Shown here piece after piece: positions 53,565 through 64,000 of a stretch of 64,000 nt of DNA. The position numbers were made by a program, and so were the translations under genes. The notes beneath the pieces are model-generated. The model made no database searches, had not been told where the DNA came from, and saw only the letters and a list, made by a program, of their open reading frames with translations. The DNA is taken from the NCBI GenBank assembly GCA_033398695.1, contig CM065802.1, forward strand, positions 141,470,096 through 141,534,095, in the 5' to 3' direction. The number at the start of each line of letters is the position of its first letter. Position 1 is the stretch's first letter. Source of the stretch: Orobanche coerulescens. Lineage: Eukaryota; Streptophyta; Magnoliopsida; Lamiales; Orobanchaceae.

Positions 53565-53933
53565 CCTTATGTTGTAGGTTTTCTGAGCGGAGAGAGAATT
53601 GTGGGAACCCTAGAAACTAGAGATTTTCCAGTGTCTATAGGAGGGAGAGATTGGCCATCGAATCTTATTGTAGTCGACATCCATGGTGACGATTAAATTC
53701 TCGGAGACGATTGGCTCAACCGTTATGGAGCTATTTTGAATTACCGAAAGAGAGTCATTTCTATCATTGCCAATGACGGATCTGAACATTTATTCAGAGG
53801 ATGGAGACCGGGAAGCTCGAGAAAATTGATCAGAGCGATGAAGGCAGTGAAATTACTGAAGCAGGGTTGTCACGGATTTTGGTGCTACGCCATGAAGAAA
53901 GAAGAAGGAGTATAGCTCTCATCCATTCCAGTT
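53565..53933 (+). pseudogene. Gypsy-b unit 1 protease remainder and connector
   Basis: Readable in the gag frame: GERIVGTLETRDFPVSIGG, then a TAA in the DD-ILGDDWL block (about 53693), then KAVKLLKQGCHGFWCYAMKK and a TAG (about 53911) before [20 protein letters not shown]. The last two stops are shared with unit 2. Confidence 0.8.
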
Positions 53934-54719
53934 GTGAATGAATTCTCAGATGTATTCCCTGACGAACTACCTGGGTTACCTCCGCAGAGAGAAGTTGAGT
54001 TCACTATCGAATTAGAACCTGGAGCTACTTCTATTTCCAGAGCACCATACCGTATGGCGCAAACCGAGAGGTATGAACTAAAGAAGCAACTGGAGGAATT
54101 ATTACAGAAGGTTTACATTCAACCTAGCGTTTCTCCTTGGGGAGCGCCCGTTCTCTTTGTCCGGAAAAAAGATGGATCCCTCCGATTATGTATTGATTAC
54201 AGGGAGCTAAACAAGGTGACGATCAAGAACAAGTATCCTATACCTCAGATCGACGACTTGTTTGATCAACTGCAAGGGGCAAGGGTATTCTCGAAGATTG
54301 ACTTGCGACCAGGATACCATCAGTTGAGAATTAAGGAATTGGATATATCGAAATCTGCTTTCAGATCCCGGTACGGACACTATGAATTTGTGGTAATGCC
54401 ATTCGGACTTACCAATGCTCATGCGGTATTTATGCAATTGATGAATCCGGTATTCTTAGAATACTTAGATAAGTTTGTGGTCGTTTTCATTGATGACATC
54501 TTGATCTATTCGAAAGACACAGAGGAGCACGCTGAGCATTTGCGTGTTATTTTGAGCACCTTGAGGAATGAACAGCTTTATGCGAAACTTTCCAAATGTG
54601 AGTTCTGGCTTAGGGAAGTAACCTTCCTTGGGCATGTGATATCAGCCGACGGAGTTCAGGTGGACCCGAAGAAAGTCGAAGCAATCTTGGAATGGGAACC
54701 TCCTAATAACGTGAAATAA
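53934..54719 (+). pseudogene. pol: Gypsy-b unit 1 reverse transcriptase
   Basis: 261 codons with [38 protein letters not shown], the catalytic [12 protein letters not shown] and [20 protein letters not shown]. It ends at TAA in NNVKEVRSF (unit 2 has GAA there). Same frame as gag, as expected for a single polyprotein. Confidence 0.9.
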
Positions 54720-54824
54720 GTCCGAAGCTTCTTAGGACTTGCTCGATATTATCGCCGTTTTGTAGAGGGATTTTCCAAAATTGCTCATCCGCTCACTCAG
54801 CTGTTACAGAAAACTCAAAAGTTC

Positions 54825-55850
54825 ATGTGGAATGAGAAATGCCAGGCTAGTTTTGATGAACTTAAGAGGAGACTGACGACAGTGCCTATACTAGCGTTAC
54901 CAGATGGAACTGATGGATTCCTGGTATACAGCGATGCTTCAAATCAGGGTCTGGGATGTGTATTGATGCAAAAGGTTAAGGTGATTGCCTATGCCTCTCG
55001 ACAGTTGAAACAGTACGAAGTTAATTACCCGACTCATGATCTGGAGTTAGCAGCTGTGGTCTTTGCCTTGAAAATTTGGCGACATTATTTATACGACACT
55101 CATTGTCAGATCTTTACAGATCATAAGAGCCTCAAGTATATTTTCAGTCAGAAGGAATTAAACATGAGGCATAGAAGGTGGCTGGAATTGATCAAGGATT
55201 ACGACCTGGAAATCCTCTATCATCCGGGTAAAGCAAACGTAGTGGCTGATGCACTGAGCCGTAAAACTATTTCTCTTCGAGTTTTGGAAGCACTTACGTC
55301 CCAAACCAGCATTCAACGAGAACTGATCCGCGAAGGGATTGAAGTATGGTCACCAGGAATCCAAGGGCAACTATATGTATTGGAACTAACTTCGTCTCTA
55401 GTCGAGGAAATCAAATCTAAGCAGTTGAACGATTCTCTGATTCTTCGGTTATGTGACGAAGAAAAGAAAGGAAAGGCCCCAGGATTCGTGATACAAGATG
55501 ATAGAGTTCTGAGATTTCAGAGTCGACTTTGCATTCTCGATGATGATGTTTTTAGACAGACAATTCTGAAGGAAGCTCACAGCGCGCCCTATTCTATTCA
55601 CCCGGGCAGCAGTAAGATGTATAAGGATCTAAAACAAAACTTCTGGTGGGGAAATATTAAGGACGTAGCAGAATACGTTTCGAAGTGTTTGACTTGTCAG
55701 CAGGTTAAGATTGAACATCAGCGGCCTGCCGGAATGTTGAAGCCACTTCCGATCCCTGAGTGGAAGTGGGAGGATATCTCGATGGATTTAATCACCAATA
55801 TGCCAAGGACCAAGACGGGAATGGACATGATTTGAGTTAGCATACAGGGT
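54825..55850 (+). pseudogene. pol: Gypsy-b unit 1 RNase H and truncated integrase
   Basis: RNase H blocks [37 protein letters not shown] and [18 protein letters not shown] are intact. The integrase zinc region has [17 protein letters not shown] and [16 protein letters not shown], and the start of the core has [20 protein letters not shown] with the first catalytic aspartate. At 55834 a TGA follows MDMI. The sequence then jumps directly to the C-terminal tail; about 0.7 kb that carries the second aspartate and the glutamate in Gypsy-a is absent. Confidence 0.9.
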
Positions 55851-56139
55851 GGACTTACCGCCATCGCTGAGTCACATTCACAATGTGTTTCACATATCCC
55901 AATTGCGGAAGTATGTACCAGATCCCAGTCATATTATTGATTTCGACGAGATTGAGATAGCTAATGATGACACCTTCGAAGAGAGACCAATCAAGATACT
56001 TGAGAGTCGGATCAAACAATTGAGGAATAAACCAATACCCTTGGTTAAAGTACAATGGTCACGACACGGAGTTGAAGAGGCCACTTGGGAAACGGAGGAC
56101 AATTTGAAGACTAGGTATCCAGAGTTGTTTTCATCTTAA
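55851..56139 (+). pseudogene. pol: Gypsy-b unit 1 chromodomain-like tail
   Basis: VDLPPSLSHIHNVFHISQLR, then EERPIKILESRIKQLRNKPI and VKVQWSRHGVEEATWETED, ending at TAA. It corresponds to 33046-33366 of Gypsy-a. It is out of frame with the upstream reading because of the deletion junction. Confidence 0.85.
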
Positions 56140-56157
56140 GTTTCGGGACGAAACTTC

Positions 56158-56174
56158 TTTTTAGGGAGAGAGGA
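56158..56174 (+). promoter_or_regulatory. Polypurine tract of Gypsy-b unit 1
   Basis: TTTTTAGGGAGAGAGGA lies directly before LTR 2. The same tract lies at 62658-62674 before LTR 3. Confidence 0.8.
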
Positions 56175-58471
56175 TGTAATACCCGAGATTTCTGATGTGT
56201 ATTTGAACCTTGTGATATGTATTTGTTGCATTCTGATCTGAGTATTATTCTCCATATTTCATGATCCCGTGTTGTTGAGCGTATGATTTCATGAATGTGT
56301 TCAAATTGTGATTTTTTGCACTTGTAGCGCACGCTATCGACTAGGCGTAGCGTACGCTAATTTGGGTTTCGCAGCGCACGCTATGTATGAACCTTAGCGC
56401 GCGCTATACGTAGTCAACTTGATTAAGACAGGGTGGTAGGTGAGATCAGCCGCGGATCTTGGTCGGGACATGTCCGGATGAACCTGGACGGCTTTTGGGA
56501 AAATCCGAGTCAACGCTGTTTAGCGCACGCTACTGGTATGAGGATAGCGCACGCTAAATGTTGAGTACAGTGAGGTTAGTAAGCTTCGTATGACCGTTAG
56601 CGCACGCTATATAAGTGGTAGCGTACGCTAATTTACGAACTTAGTGCACGTAAGGGGGTGTTAGCGCACGTTAAGTCGAGACCAGGCAGAAGCAGTAGAA
56701 AGCAGGCCCGTTAGCGCACGCTATGGATATGGACTAGCGCGCGCTAATAACCATTTTCTATATATAGGACAGCACCCTTTTTCATTTTTCAGATTTCATC
56801 ACTTCCCAAACTCGATTTCTGAAACTTAGAGAGTTACTTCCTCCATCCTAAACCTCTCATATCATCATCCTAGCTCGAGTTTGAAGATTGTAGATCATTG
56901 GAGATTGGTGTTCAAGCTCTCGATATTGGATTTCTTCAAGTTCCTCCTTGTTCTTCACTATTTTGAGGTAGGTGATTCTTCACCAACTGGAGTAGTATTC
57001 TTAAGGATTTTTTGGATCATGTTTTGAGATTATCTAATCATTTAAATTCGTACATAGTCGAATATCATGTTGTTAGAAGGATATTTTCGATGATTAGGTA
57101 CTTCTTCATCGTATAGACCATTGAACCTTTTAGTGTCTGAACTCCTAAGCACATTCATGAAGCTACAAACTGATTATGGCCAGTTTATGGAGATTATCAA
57201 GTTCTTATGTATTTCATAATGGAATTACACGTATTGGGGCATTGAATGGATTGAACTTAGGATACTTTTCTTGAAGATGAAGATGATGTATCAAGTGAAT
57301 TTAGTAATCAAGTTCTTGTGGTATTCTACGGAGTAATTTCGATATATTGTTGGTTCGGATAAGTGAAGAACATGATTAGAATCATTGTAAGAAGAACTAT
57401 CCTATGATGTATTGTAGAATCCGACTGTAGGATACTTTGATCTTAGGTAGGATAATACGTGTTTTTGTCGGGTTAGTATCCTAATGTTGATTCAAATCCA
57501 TATTGATATAGGGCAGCGTAGTAAACTCATATGTTTGAGTATATCAAGCTCGTTTTGATGTTCTTGATGATTAAACCGTTTATCCGGAACCGTTAGTTAT
57601 ACCGATATTATTATTCGTTGAAGGTTCGGGTTTTGGTGGATTGATCGAGTGAGAATTCTTCGAGCTGGTTTAAGATTTCTTCTTCGTAGTAACAACCCTT
57701 ACCGTCATTCTGAGGCAAGTATCGTGATTTGTTAAAATTGGTATTTTGAGAATGCATGTGGTTTATTCATGTTGTTGAACATGGGATTTATTTCGTTGAA
57801 TTGTCATGATATTTCATTATCAAGTGTTTGTATGTTCATGTTGATGGACATAGCGAATTTTCATGTATGTATGCATGAGTTGTGTTTGTATATGTTGTAC
57901 GATCTATGCTGAGGGCGCTGGATCGGATGTCCACCTCGTGTTGGTCCGACGGGATCATCTTGGGATCTATGCTGAGGGCGCTGGATCGTTGGAATACCCA
58001 TGTTGTGTTAATGGAATCTTGTGGATTCGCATTGTTGGATTCCGGTAGCGGAAGTCCGTGTTGTGTATTTGGTTATGCATTGTTGTTGCATATTCTATTT
58101 GTTTAATATGATACTTGTACTAGCATCGTTTTGCTAACCCCTTCGGGGGTGGACATTTGTTTTGATGTTCAGGTAGCCGAGGAGCGGGAAAACAGCCACA
58201 GTACCGACGTGATGACGAAGGGGCTCAGTGATGTTTATTGTTATTGTGATTTGTCTTCTTGGTTCATTTTCAGTACTCGAGTACGTGTGTTTTATTAATA
58301 TTTCGAGATGGTTGTAATAATGACTCGTTTGATCTGTTTGCAACCAGTTTTGTATTGTGAACTTCTATAGTACTGTTGTATTATATTTACATTTCTTTTA
58401 ATTAGCCTTGTAAATCCTTACTTAAATGGTTTACAGCGCTGTAATTATTCCGAATATCTCGGGGTGTTATA
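56175..58471 (+). repeat. Gypsy-b LTR 2 (shared)
   Basis: 2297 bp. It ends GGTGTTATA instead of ACA. It carries the GATCTATGCTGAGGGCG unit in about 1.5 copies (57900-57990) instead of 2.5, and has an additional palindrome block (GGATAGCGCACGCTAAATG, about 56542) missing from LTR 1. Confidence 0.9.
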
Positions 58472-58476
58472 GAATA

Positions 58477-58488
58477 TGGTATCGGAGC
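58477..58488 (+). promoter_or_regulatory. Primer-binding site of Gypsy-b unit 2
   Basis: TGGTATCGGAGC after GAATA, complementary to initiator tRNA-Met except for one base. Confidence 0.85.
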
Positions 58489-58717
58489 TAAAATTCATGG
58501 ATATCTTGGCAGTCGTGTTTTAGTTGGGTTTGTTTTCGTTATTTGATTTACGGGTCGTTCGTAACATCACTGTTCAGCCATCGTCATCATGTGGACCGTG
58601 GTTGTAAGTCTCCTAATCTCTTATACTACCGTTTTACTTAATTTCTATTTTGTGAATATTGACGGGCTTTATTTTTGAAAATTTAGCCCTGGATATTGAG
58701 TAATTGTGTTTACAGTA

Positions 58718-60159
58718 TGTTGAGGGGAGGACGTGGACGCGAACGTGGTAATATGAGACAGGAGGATTCAGCGACCACCCCATAATTATCGGCTAGTCGA
58801 ACCGATTCCCATTCTGGAGGAAAACAGGGGTTAGCGAATGATAATGCAAATCCTAACATGTCGGGAGTGCTTCAATAGGTGGTTGCTCAGATAAACCAGT
58901 TCGCTCAGGTGGTCGACCGCATGCAGACGGCAATGGGACAGCAGCATAACGAGGATAATCGGGGAGACAGATGACTTACTAAGGTGGTCAAATTGCACCC
59001 GCCAAAATTTGACGGTTCTGTTGAGGTACTTACTTGGGATCATTGGCTGAAGGAGTTAGAGAAGATATTTGCGGGGATTAACTGTCTCGAGGACCGGAAA
59101 GTTCCTATTGCCCAGTATTTTCTGACGGGGGAGGCTTTTGACTGGTGGGAAGCTATTAGACCTGAGAATCATAATGCGGACTGGACGGAATTCAAACTAA
59201 TGATGGAAGCACAATATTGTCCTCATCCAGTTAGAGAGGCGAAATTCCGAGAGTTTTTCTCACCGCAGAGTTCGGAAGCATTTGTGACAGACATAATCAA
59301 GACTTTTAATCATCAGCCGACTTGTGTGCGACACTTGGTCAGGACGGAGGCGGAGAAGATTTTTCACTTCGATATGCGGATGAAGCCGGAGATTCAGTAG
59401 TACATGTCCGGATTCGAGTGTACTACGTTGCGACAATATCAGGACAAGGCGCTGGACTACGACATGAAAGAGGCAGCGGTGGAGAAATCGATGGAGGCAA
59501 AGAAGCAGAAGGTGTCCGGCAACTTCTCAGAAAACAAGAGTGGTGGGCCCCGCAAGGGTCAGTCTTCATTTTATTCATCTAGGAAACCTCCACATCCTTC
59601 TCGAGGTGGAAAGAAGTTCCGGACAACATCAGCAGTTTCGGACGCATCAAAGAAGTGCTATAATTGTGGTCGAGCAGGGCATATTCGACGTGATTGTCCC
59701 ATTCCTTCTGTGACTTGTTTTGAATGTGGGCAAGAGGGGCACCGTGCGAATTTTTGCGGAAATGTGACTAGATCATTTGGTTCTCACACTCCAGCACCAG
59801 TTCCGAAAGAGATAAGTGTGAACCAGACACAGCAGAGTGGGTTTCAGCAGCAGAATGTTGGGAAGAGAGAGACATCCAGTGCTGGGTCCGTTCCTCCGCG
59901 CCTGTACGAGATGAGGAAATCGACGATCGTAACACCGCTTGTTGCATCAGGTACGATTCAGATCCTTTTGCACCCAGTTAGTGTCTTATTCGATTCAGGA
60001 GCTACACATTCTTTCATATCATTGAACTATGTTAATCGTTTGAAACTCTCGTGTTTATTCGATTGTGAACCTTATGTTGTGGGTTTTCCGAGCGGAGAGA
60101 GAATTGTGGGAACCCTAGAAACTAGAGATTTTCCAGTGTCTATAAGAGGTAGAGATTGA
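58718..60159 (+). pseudogene. gag: Gypsy-b unit 2 gag and protease
   Basis: Near-identical to unit 1. It starts MLRGGRGRERGN and is shortened in the Arg/Gly repeat. It has a TAA at SATTP-LSASR (about 58782), the shared TAG at about 58876, TGA at about 58972 and TAG at 59398. The readings 58984-59400 and 59404-60159 carry the capsid blocks, zinc knuckles CYNCGRAGHIRRDC and CFECGQEGHRANFC, and the protease VLFDSGATHSFISL. TGA at 60157 replaces the tryptophan of GRDWPSNL. Confidence 0.9.
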
Positions 60160-60715
60160 CCATCGAATCTTATTGTAGTCGACATCCATGGTGACGATTA
60201 AATTCTTGGAGACGATTGTCTCAACCGTTATGGAGCTATCTTGAATTACCGAAAGAGAGTCATTTCTATCATTGCCAATGACGGATCTGAACATTTATTC
60301 AGAGGATGGAGACCGGGAAGCTCGGGAAAATTGATCAAAGCGATGAAGGCAGTGAAATTACTGAAGCAGGGTTGTCACGGATTTTGGTGCTACGCCATGA
60401 AGAAAGAAGAAGGAGTATAGCTCTCATCCATTCCAGTTGTGAATGAATTCTCAGATGTATTCCCTAACGAACTAGTTACCTCCATAGAGAGAAGTGGAGT
60501 TCACTATCGAATTAGAACCTGGAGCCGCTCCTATTTCTAGAGCACCATACCGTATGGCGCCAACCGAGATGTATGAACTAAAGAAGTAACTGGAGGAATT
60601 ATTACAGAAGGGTTACATTCAACCTAGCGTTTCTCCTTGGGGAGCGCCCGTTCTCTTTGTCCGGAAAAAAGATGGATCCCTCCGATTATGTATTGATTAC
60701 AGGGAGCCTAACAAG
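60160..60715 (+). pseudogene. Gypsy-b unit 2 protease-RT connector
   Basis: It has the shared TAA in the ILGDD block (about 60199) and the shared TAG (about 60418). A 7-bp loss at about 60467 relative to unit 1 (AACGAACTAGTTACC against GACGAACTACCTGGG...) moves RT out of the gag frame. TAA at about 60588 follows in KKQLEEL. Confidence 0.8.
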
Positions 60716-61345
60716 GTGACGATCAAGAACAAGTATCCTATACCTCGGATCGATGACTTGTTTGATCAACTGCAAGGGGCAACGGTATTCTCGAAGTTTG
60801 ACTTGCGATCAGGATACCATCAGTTGAGAATTAAGGAATTGGATATACCGAAATCTGCTTTCAGATCCCGGTACGGACACTATGAATTTGTGGTAATGCC
60901 ATTCGGACTTACCAATGCTCCTGCGGTATTTATGCAATTGATGAATCGGGTATTCTTAGAATACCTAGATAAGTTTGTGGTCGTTTTCATTGATGACATC
61001 TTGATCTATTCGAAAGACACAGAGGAGCATGCTGAGCATTTGCGTGTTATTTTGAGCACCTTGAGGAATGAACAGCTTTATGCGAAACTTTCCAAATGTG
61101 AGTTCTCGCTTAGGGAAGTAACCTTCCTTGGGCATGTGATATCAGCCGACGGAGTTCAGGTGGACCCGAAGAAAGTCAAAGCAATCTTGGAATGGGAACC
61201 TCCTAATAACGTGAAAGAAGTCCGAAGCTTCTTAGGACTTGCTGGATATTATCGCCGTTTTGTAGAGGGATTTTCCAAAATTGCTCGTCCGCTCACTCAG
61301 CTGTTACAGAAAACTCAAAAGTTCATGTGGAATGAGAAATGCTAG
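60716..61345 (+). pseudogene. pol: Gypsy-b unit 2 reverse transcriptase
   Basis: Contains [18 protein letters not shown], the catalytic [12 protein letters not shown] and [19 protein letters not shown]. It ends at TAG after WNEKC. The YREL block just upstream reads YREP. Otherwise palm motifs are complete. Confidence 0.9.
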
Positions 61346-62350
61346 GCTAGTTTTGATGAATTTAAGATGAGACTGACGACAGCGCCTATAATAGCGTTAC
61401 CAGATGGAACTGATGGATTCATGGTATACAGCGATGCTTCAAATCAGGGTCTGGGATGTGTATTGATGCAAAAGGATAAGGTGATTGCCTATGCCTCTCG
61501 ACAGTTGAAACAGTACGAAGTTAATTACCCGACTCATGATCTGGAGTTAGCAGCTGTGGTCTTTGCCTTGAAAATTTGGCGACATTATTTATACGGCACT
61601 CATTGTCAGATCTTTACATATCATAAGAACCTCAAGTATATTTTCAGTCAGAAGGAATTAAACATGAGGCATAGAAGGTGGCTGGAATTGATCAAGGATT
61701 ACGACCTGGAAATCCTCTATAATCTGGGTAAAGCAAACGTAGTGGCTGATGCACTGAGCCATAAAACTGTTTCTGTTCGAGTGTTGGAAGAACTTACGTC
61801 CCAAACCAGCATTCAACGAGAACTGATCCGCGAAGGGATTTAAGTATGGTCACCAGGAATCCAAGGGCAACTATATGTGATGGAACTAACTTCGTATCTA
61901 GTCGAGGAAATTAAATCTAACCAGTTGAATGATTCTCTGATTCTTCGGTTATTTGACGAAGTAAAGAAAGGAAAGGCCCTAGGATTCGTGATACAAGATG
62001 ATGGAGTTCTGGGATTTCAGAGTCGACTTTGCGTTCCCGATGATGATGTTTTGAGACAGACAATTCTGAAGGAAGCTCACAGCGCGCCCTATTCTATTCA
62101 CCCGGGCAGCAGTAAGATGTATAAGGATCTAAAACAAAACTTCTGGTTGGGAAATATGAAGGACGTAGCAGAATACGTTTCGAAGTGTTTGACTTGTCAG
62201 CAGGTTAAGATTGAACATCAGCGGCCTGCCGGAATGTTGAAGCCACTTCCGATCCCTGAGTGGAAGTGGGAGGATATCTCGATGGATTTCATCACCAATA
62301 TGCCAAGGACCAAGACGGGAATGGACATGATTTGAGTTAGCATACAGGGT
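61346..62350 (+). pseudogene. pol: Gypsy-b unit 2 RNase H and truncated integrase
   Basis: RNase H blocks [18 protein letters not shown] and [19 protein letters not shown] are present. The TDHKSLKY block reads TYHKNLKY, losing the catalytic aspartate. A TAA at about 61841 follows EGI. The integrase zinc region and first-aspartate block WEDISMDFITNMP are present. The same TGA and the same deletion junction as in unit 1 follow MDMI at 62335. Confidence 0.9.
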
Positions 62351-62639
62351 GGACTTACCGCCATCGCTGAGTCACATTCACAATGTGTTTCACATATCCC
62401 AATTGCGGAAGTATGTACCAGATCCCAGTCATATTATTGATTTCGACGAGATTGAGATAGCTAATGATGACACCTTCGAAGAGAGACCAATCAAGATACT
62501 TGAGAGTCGGATCAAACAATTGAGGAATAAACCAATACCCTTGGTTAAAGTACAATGGTCACGACACGGAGTTGAAGAGGCCACTTGGGAAACGGAGGAC
62601 AATTTGAAGACTAGGTATCCAGAGTTGTTTTCATCTTAA
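62351..62639 (+). pseudogene. pol: Gypsy-b unit 2 chromodomain-like tail
   Basis: As far as I can read, identical to the tail of unit 1 (VKVQWSRHGVEEATWETED), out of frame with the upstream piece. Confidence 0.85.
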
Positions 62640-62674
62640 GTTTCGGGACGAAACTTCTTTTTAGGGAGAGAGGA

Positions 62675-64000
62675 TGTAATACCCGAGATTTCTGATGTGT
62701 ATTTGAACCTTGTGATATGTATTTGTTGCATTCTGATCTGAGTATTATTCTCCATATTTCATGATCCCGTGTTGTTGAGCGTATGATTTCATGAATGTGT
62801 TCAAATTGTGATTTTTTGCACTTGTAGCGCACGCTATCGACTAGGCGTAGCGTACGCTAATTTGGGTTTCGCAGCGCACGCTATGTATGAACCTTAGCGC
62901 GCGCTATACGTAGTCAACTTGATTAAGACAGGGTGGTAGGTGAGATCAGCCGCGGATCTTGGTCGGGACATGTCCGGATGAACCTGGACGGCTTTTGGGA
63001 AAATCCGAGTCAACGCTGTTTAGCGCACGCTACTGGTATGAGGATAGCGCACGCTAAATGTTGAGTACAGTGAGGTCAGTAAGCTTCGTATGACCGTTAG
63101 CGCACGCTATATAAGTGGTAGCGTACGCTAATTTATGAACTTAGCGCACGTAAGGGGGTGTTAGCGCATGCTAAGTCGAGACCAGGCAGAAGCAATAGAA
63201 TGCAGGCCCGTTAGCGCACGCTATGGATATGGACTAGCGCGCGCTAATAACCATTTTCTATATATAGGACAACACCCTGTTTCATTTTTCAGATTTCATC
63301 ACTTCCCAAACTCGATTTCTGAAACTTAGAGAGTTACTTCCTCCATCCTAAACCTCTCATATCATCATCCTAGCTCGAGTTTGAAGATTGTAGATCATTG
63401 GAGATTGGTGTTCAATCTCTCGATATTGGATTTCTTCAAGTTCCTCCTTGTTCTTCACTATTTTGAGGTAGGTGATTCTTCACCAACTGGAGTAGTATTC
63501 TTAAGGATGTTTTGGATCATGTTTTGAGATTATCTAGTCAGTTAAATTCGTACATAGTCGAACATCATGTTGTTAGAAGGATATTTTCGATGATTCGGTA
63601 CTTCTTCATCGTATAGACCGTTGAACCTTTTAGTGTCTGAACTCCTAAGCACATTCATGAAGCTACAAACCGATTATGGCCAGTTTATGGAGATTATCAA
63701 GTTCTTATGTATTTCATAATGGAATTACACGTATTGGGGCATTGAATGGATTGAACTTAGGATACTTTTCTTGAAGATGAAGATGATGTATCACGTGAAT
63801 TTAGTAATCAAGTTCTTGTGGTATTCTACGGAGTAATTTCGATATATTATTGGTTCGGATTAGTGAAGAACATGATTAGAATCATTGTAAGAAGAACTAT
63901 CCTGTGATGTATTGTAGAATCCGACTGTAGGATACTTTGATCTTAGGTAGGATAATACGTGTTTTTGTCGGGTTAGTATCCTAATGTTGATTCAAATCCA
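62675..64000 (+). repeat. Gypsy-b LTR 3 (cut by window end)
   Basis: It begins TGTAATACCCGAG and follows LTR 2 closely over the 1326 bases visible, including the extra palindrome block. Whether another internal region follows is not visible. Confidence 0.9.

Larger units (their letters stand above)
49634..64000 (+). mobile_element. Gypsy-b tandem array: LTR-internal-LTR-internal-LTR (cut by window end)
   Basis: LTRs at 49634-51953, 56175-58471 and 62675-end bracket two internal regions on the plus strand, with periods of 6541 and 6500 bp. Primer sites and polypurine tracts are in place. The units belong to the Tekay-like gypsy group, related to Gypsy-a but clearly another family. Both units lack the integrase catalytic core. 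Confidence 0.9.

Overview
This is plant nuclear DNA, most likely from a flowering plant. It is almost entirely transposable-element sequence. It holds two lineages of Ty1/copia and two related families of Ty3/gypsy chromovirus-type retrotransposons, CACTA (En/Spm) termini and gene remnants, LINE, mariner-like and Ulp1-protease relics, and introns with GT/AG borders. No bacterial, organellar or viral gene organisation is present. I recognise only two host-type coding signals. One is a small intact two-exon GRF zinc-finger gene at the left edge (1303-1815, minus). The other is a five-exon, perfectly in-phase fragment of a transportin-1/importin-beta-2 gene (47952-48715, minus).

Layout. 1-7140: the GRF gene, a CA microsatellite, an array of five TTAACAGCGGTT hairpins, then a CACTA-type element (about 2817-6757) carrying a LINE endonuclease relic and a mariner transposase relic. 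7141-18789: two copia copies on the minus strand arranged LTR-internal-LTR-internal-LTR, sharing the middle LTR, each with its own set of disabling mutations. 18790-19290: a Ulp1 (C48) protease relic with a recognisable intron. 19593-30027: a Sirevirus-like copia element on the minus strand, with 5' LTR, PBS, gag with zinc knuckle and coiled coil, protease-integrase-RT-RNase H, and then a 954-codon third ORF broken by two TGA codons. Its 3' LTR is missing. 30050-30600: a tRNA/SINE-like box pair and a CACTA transposase (DUF4218) relic.

31019-43930: a Tekay-like gypsy element (Gypsy-a, minus) that has one LTR on its 3' side and three head-to-tail LTRs on its 5' side. The extra LTRs are separated by 7-bp spacers. 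The whole block lies inside an older gypsy-type LTR with a near-perfect 5-bp target duplication. 43936-49633: the rest of that old LTR, then a CACTA terminus at 44192 of the same family as the one at 2817, followed by unrecognised exons and the transportin fragment. 49634-64000: two tandem copies of a second Tekay-like family (Gypsy-b, plus) with shared LTRs. Both carry the same roughly 0.7-kb deletion of the integrase catalytic core and share several in-frame stops.

The main observations are these. Multi-LTR tandem arrays occur three times independently in 64 kb. A palindromic motif (TTAGCGTGCGCTAA and relatives) is densely repeated in the LTRs of several gypsy families. An integrase-less gypsy lineage is present in tandem. 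A Sirevirus-like element carries an unusual long third ORF. Exons of transportin sit next to a CACTA terminus in a way that suggests gene capture. None of the retroelement copies looks autonomous, because each has stops, frameshifts or missing catalytic parts.
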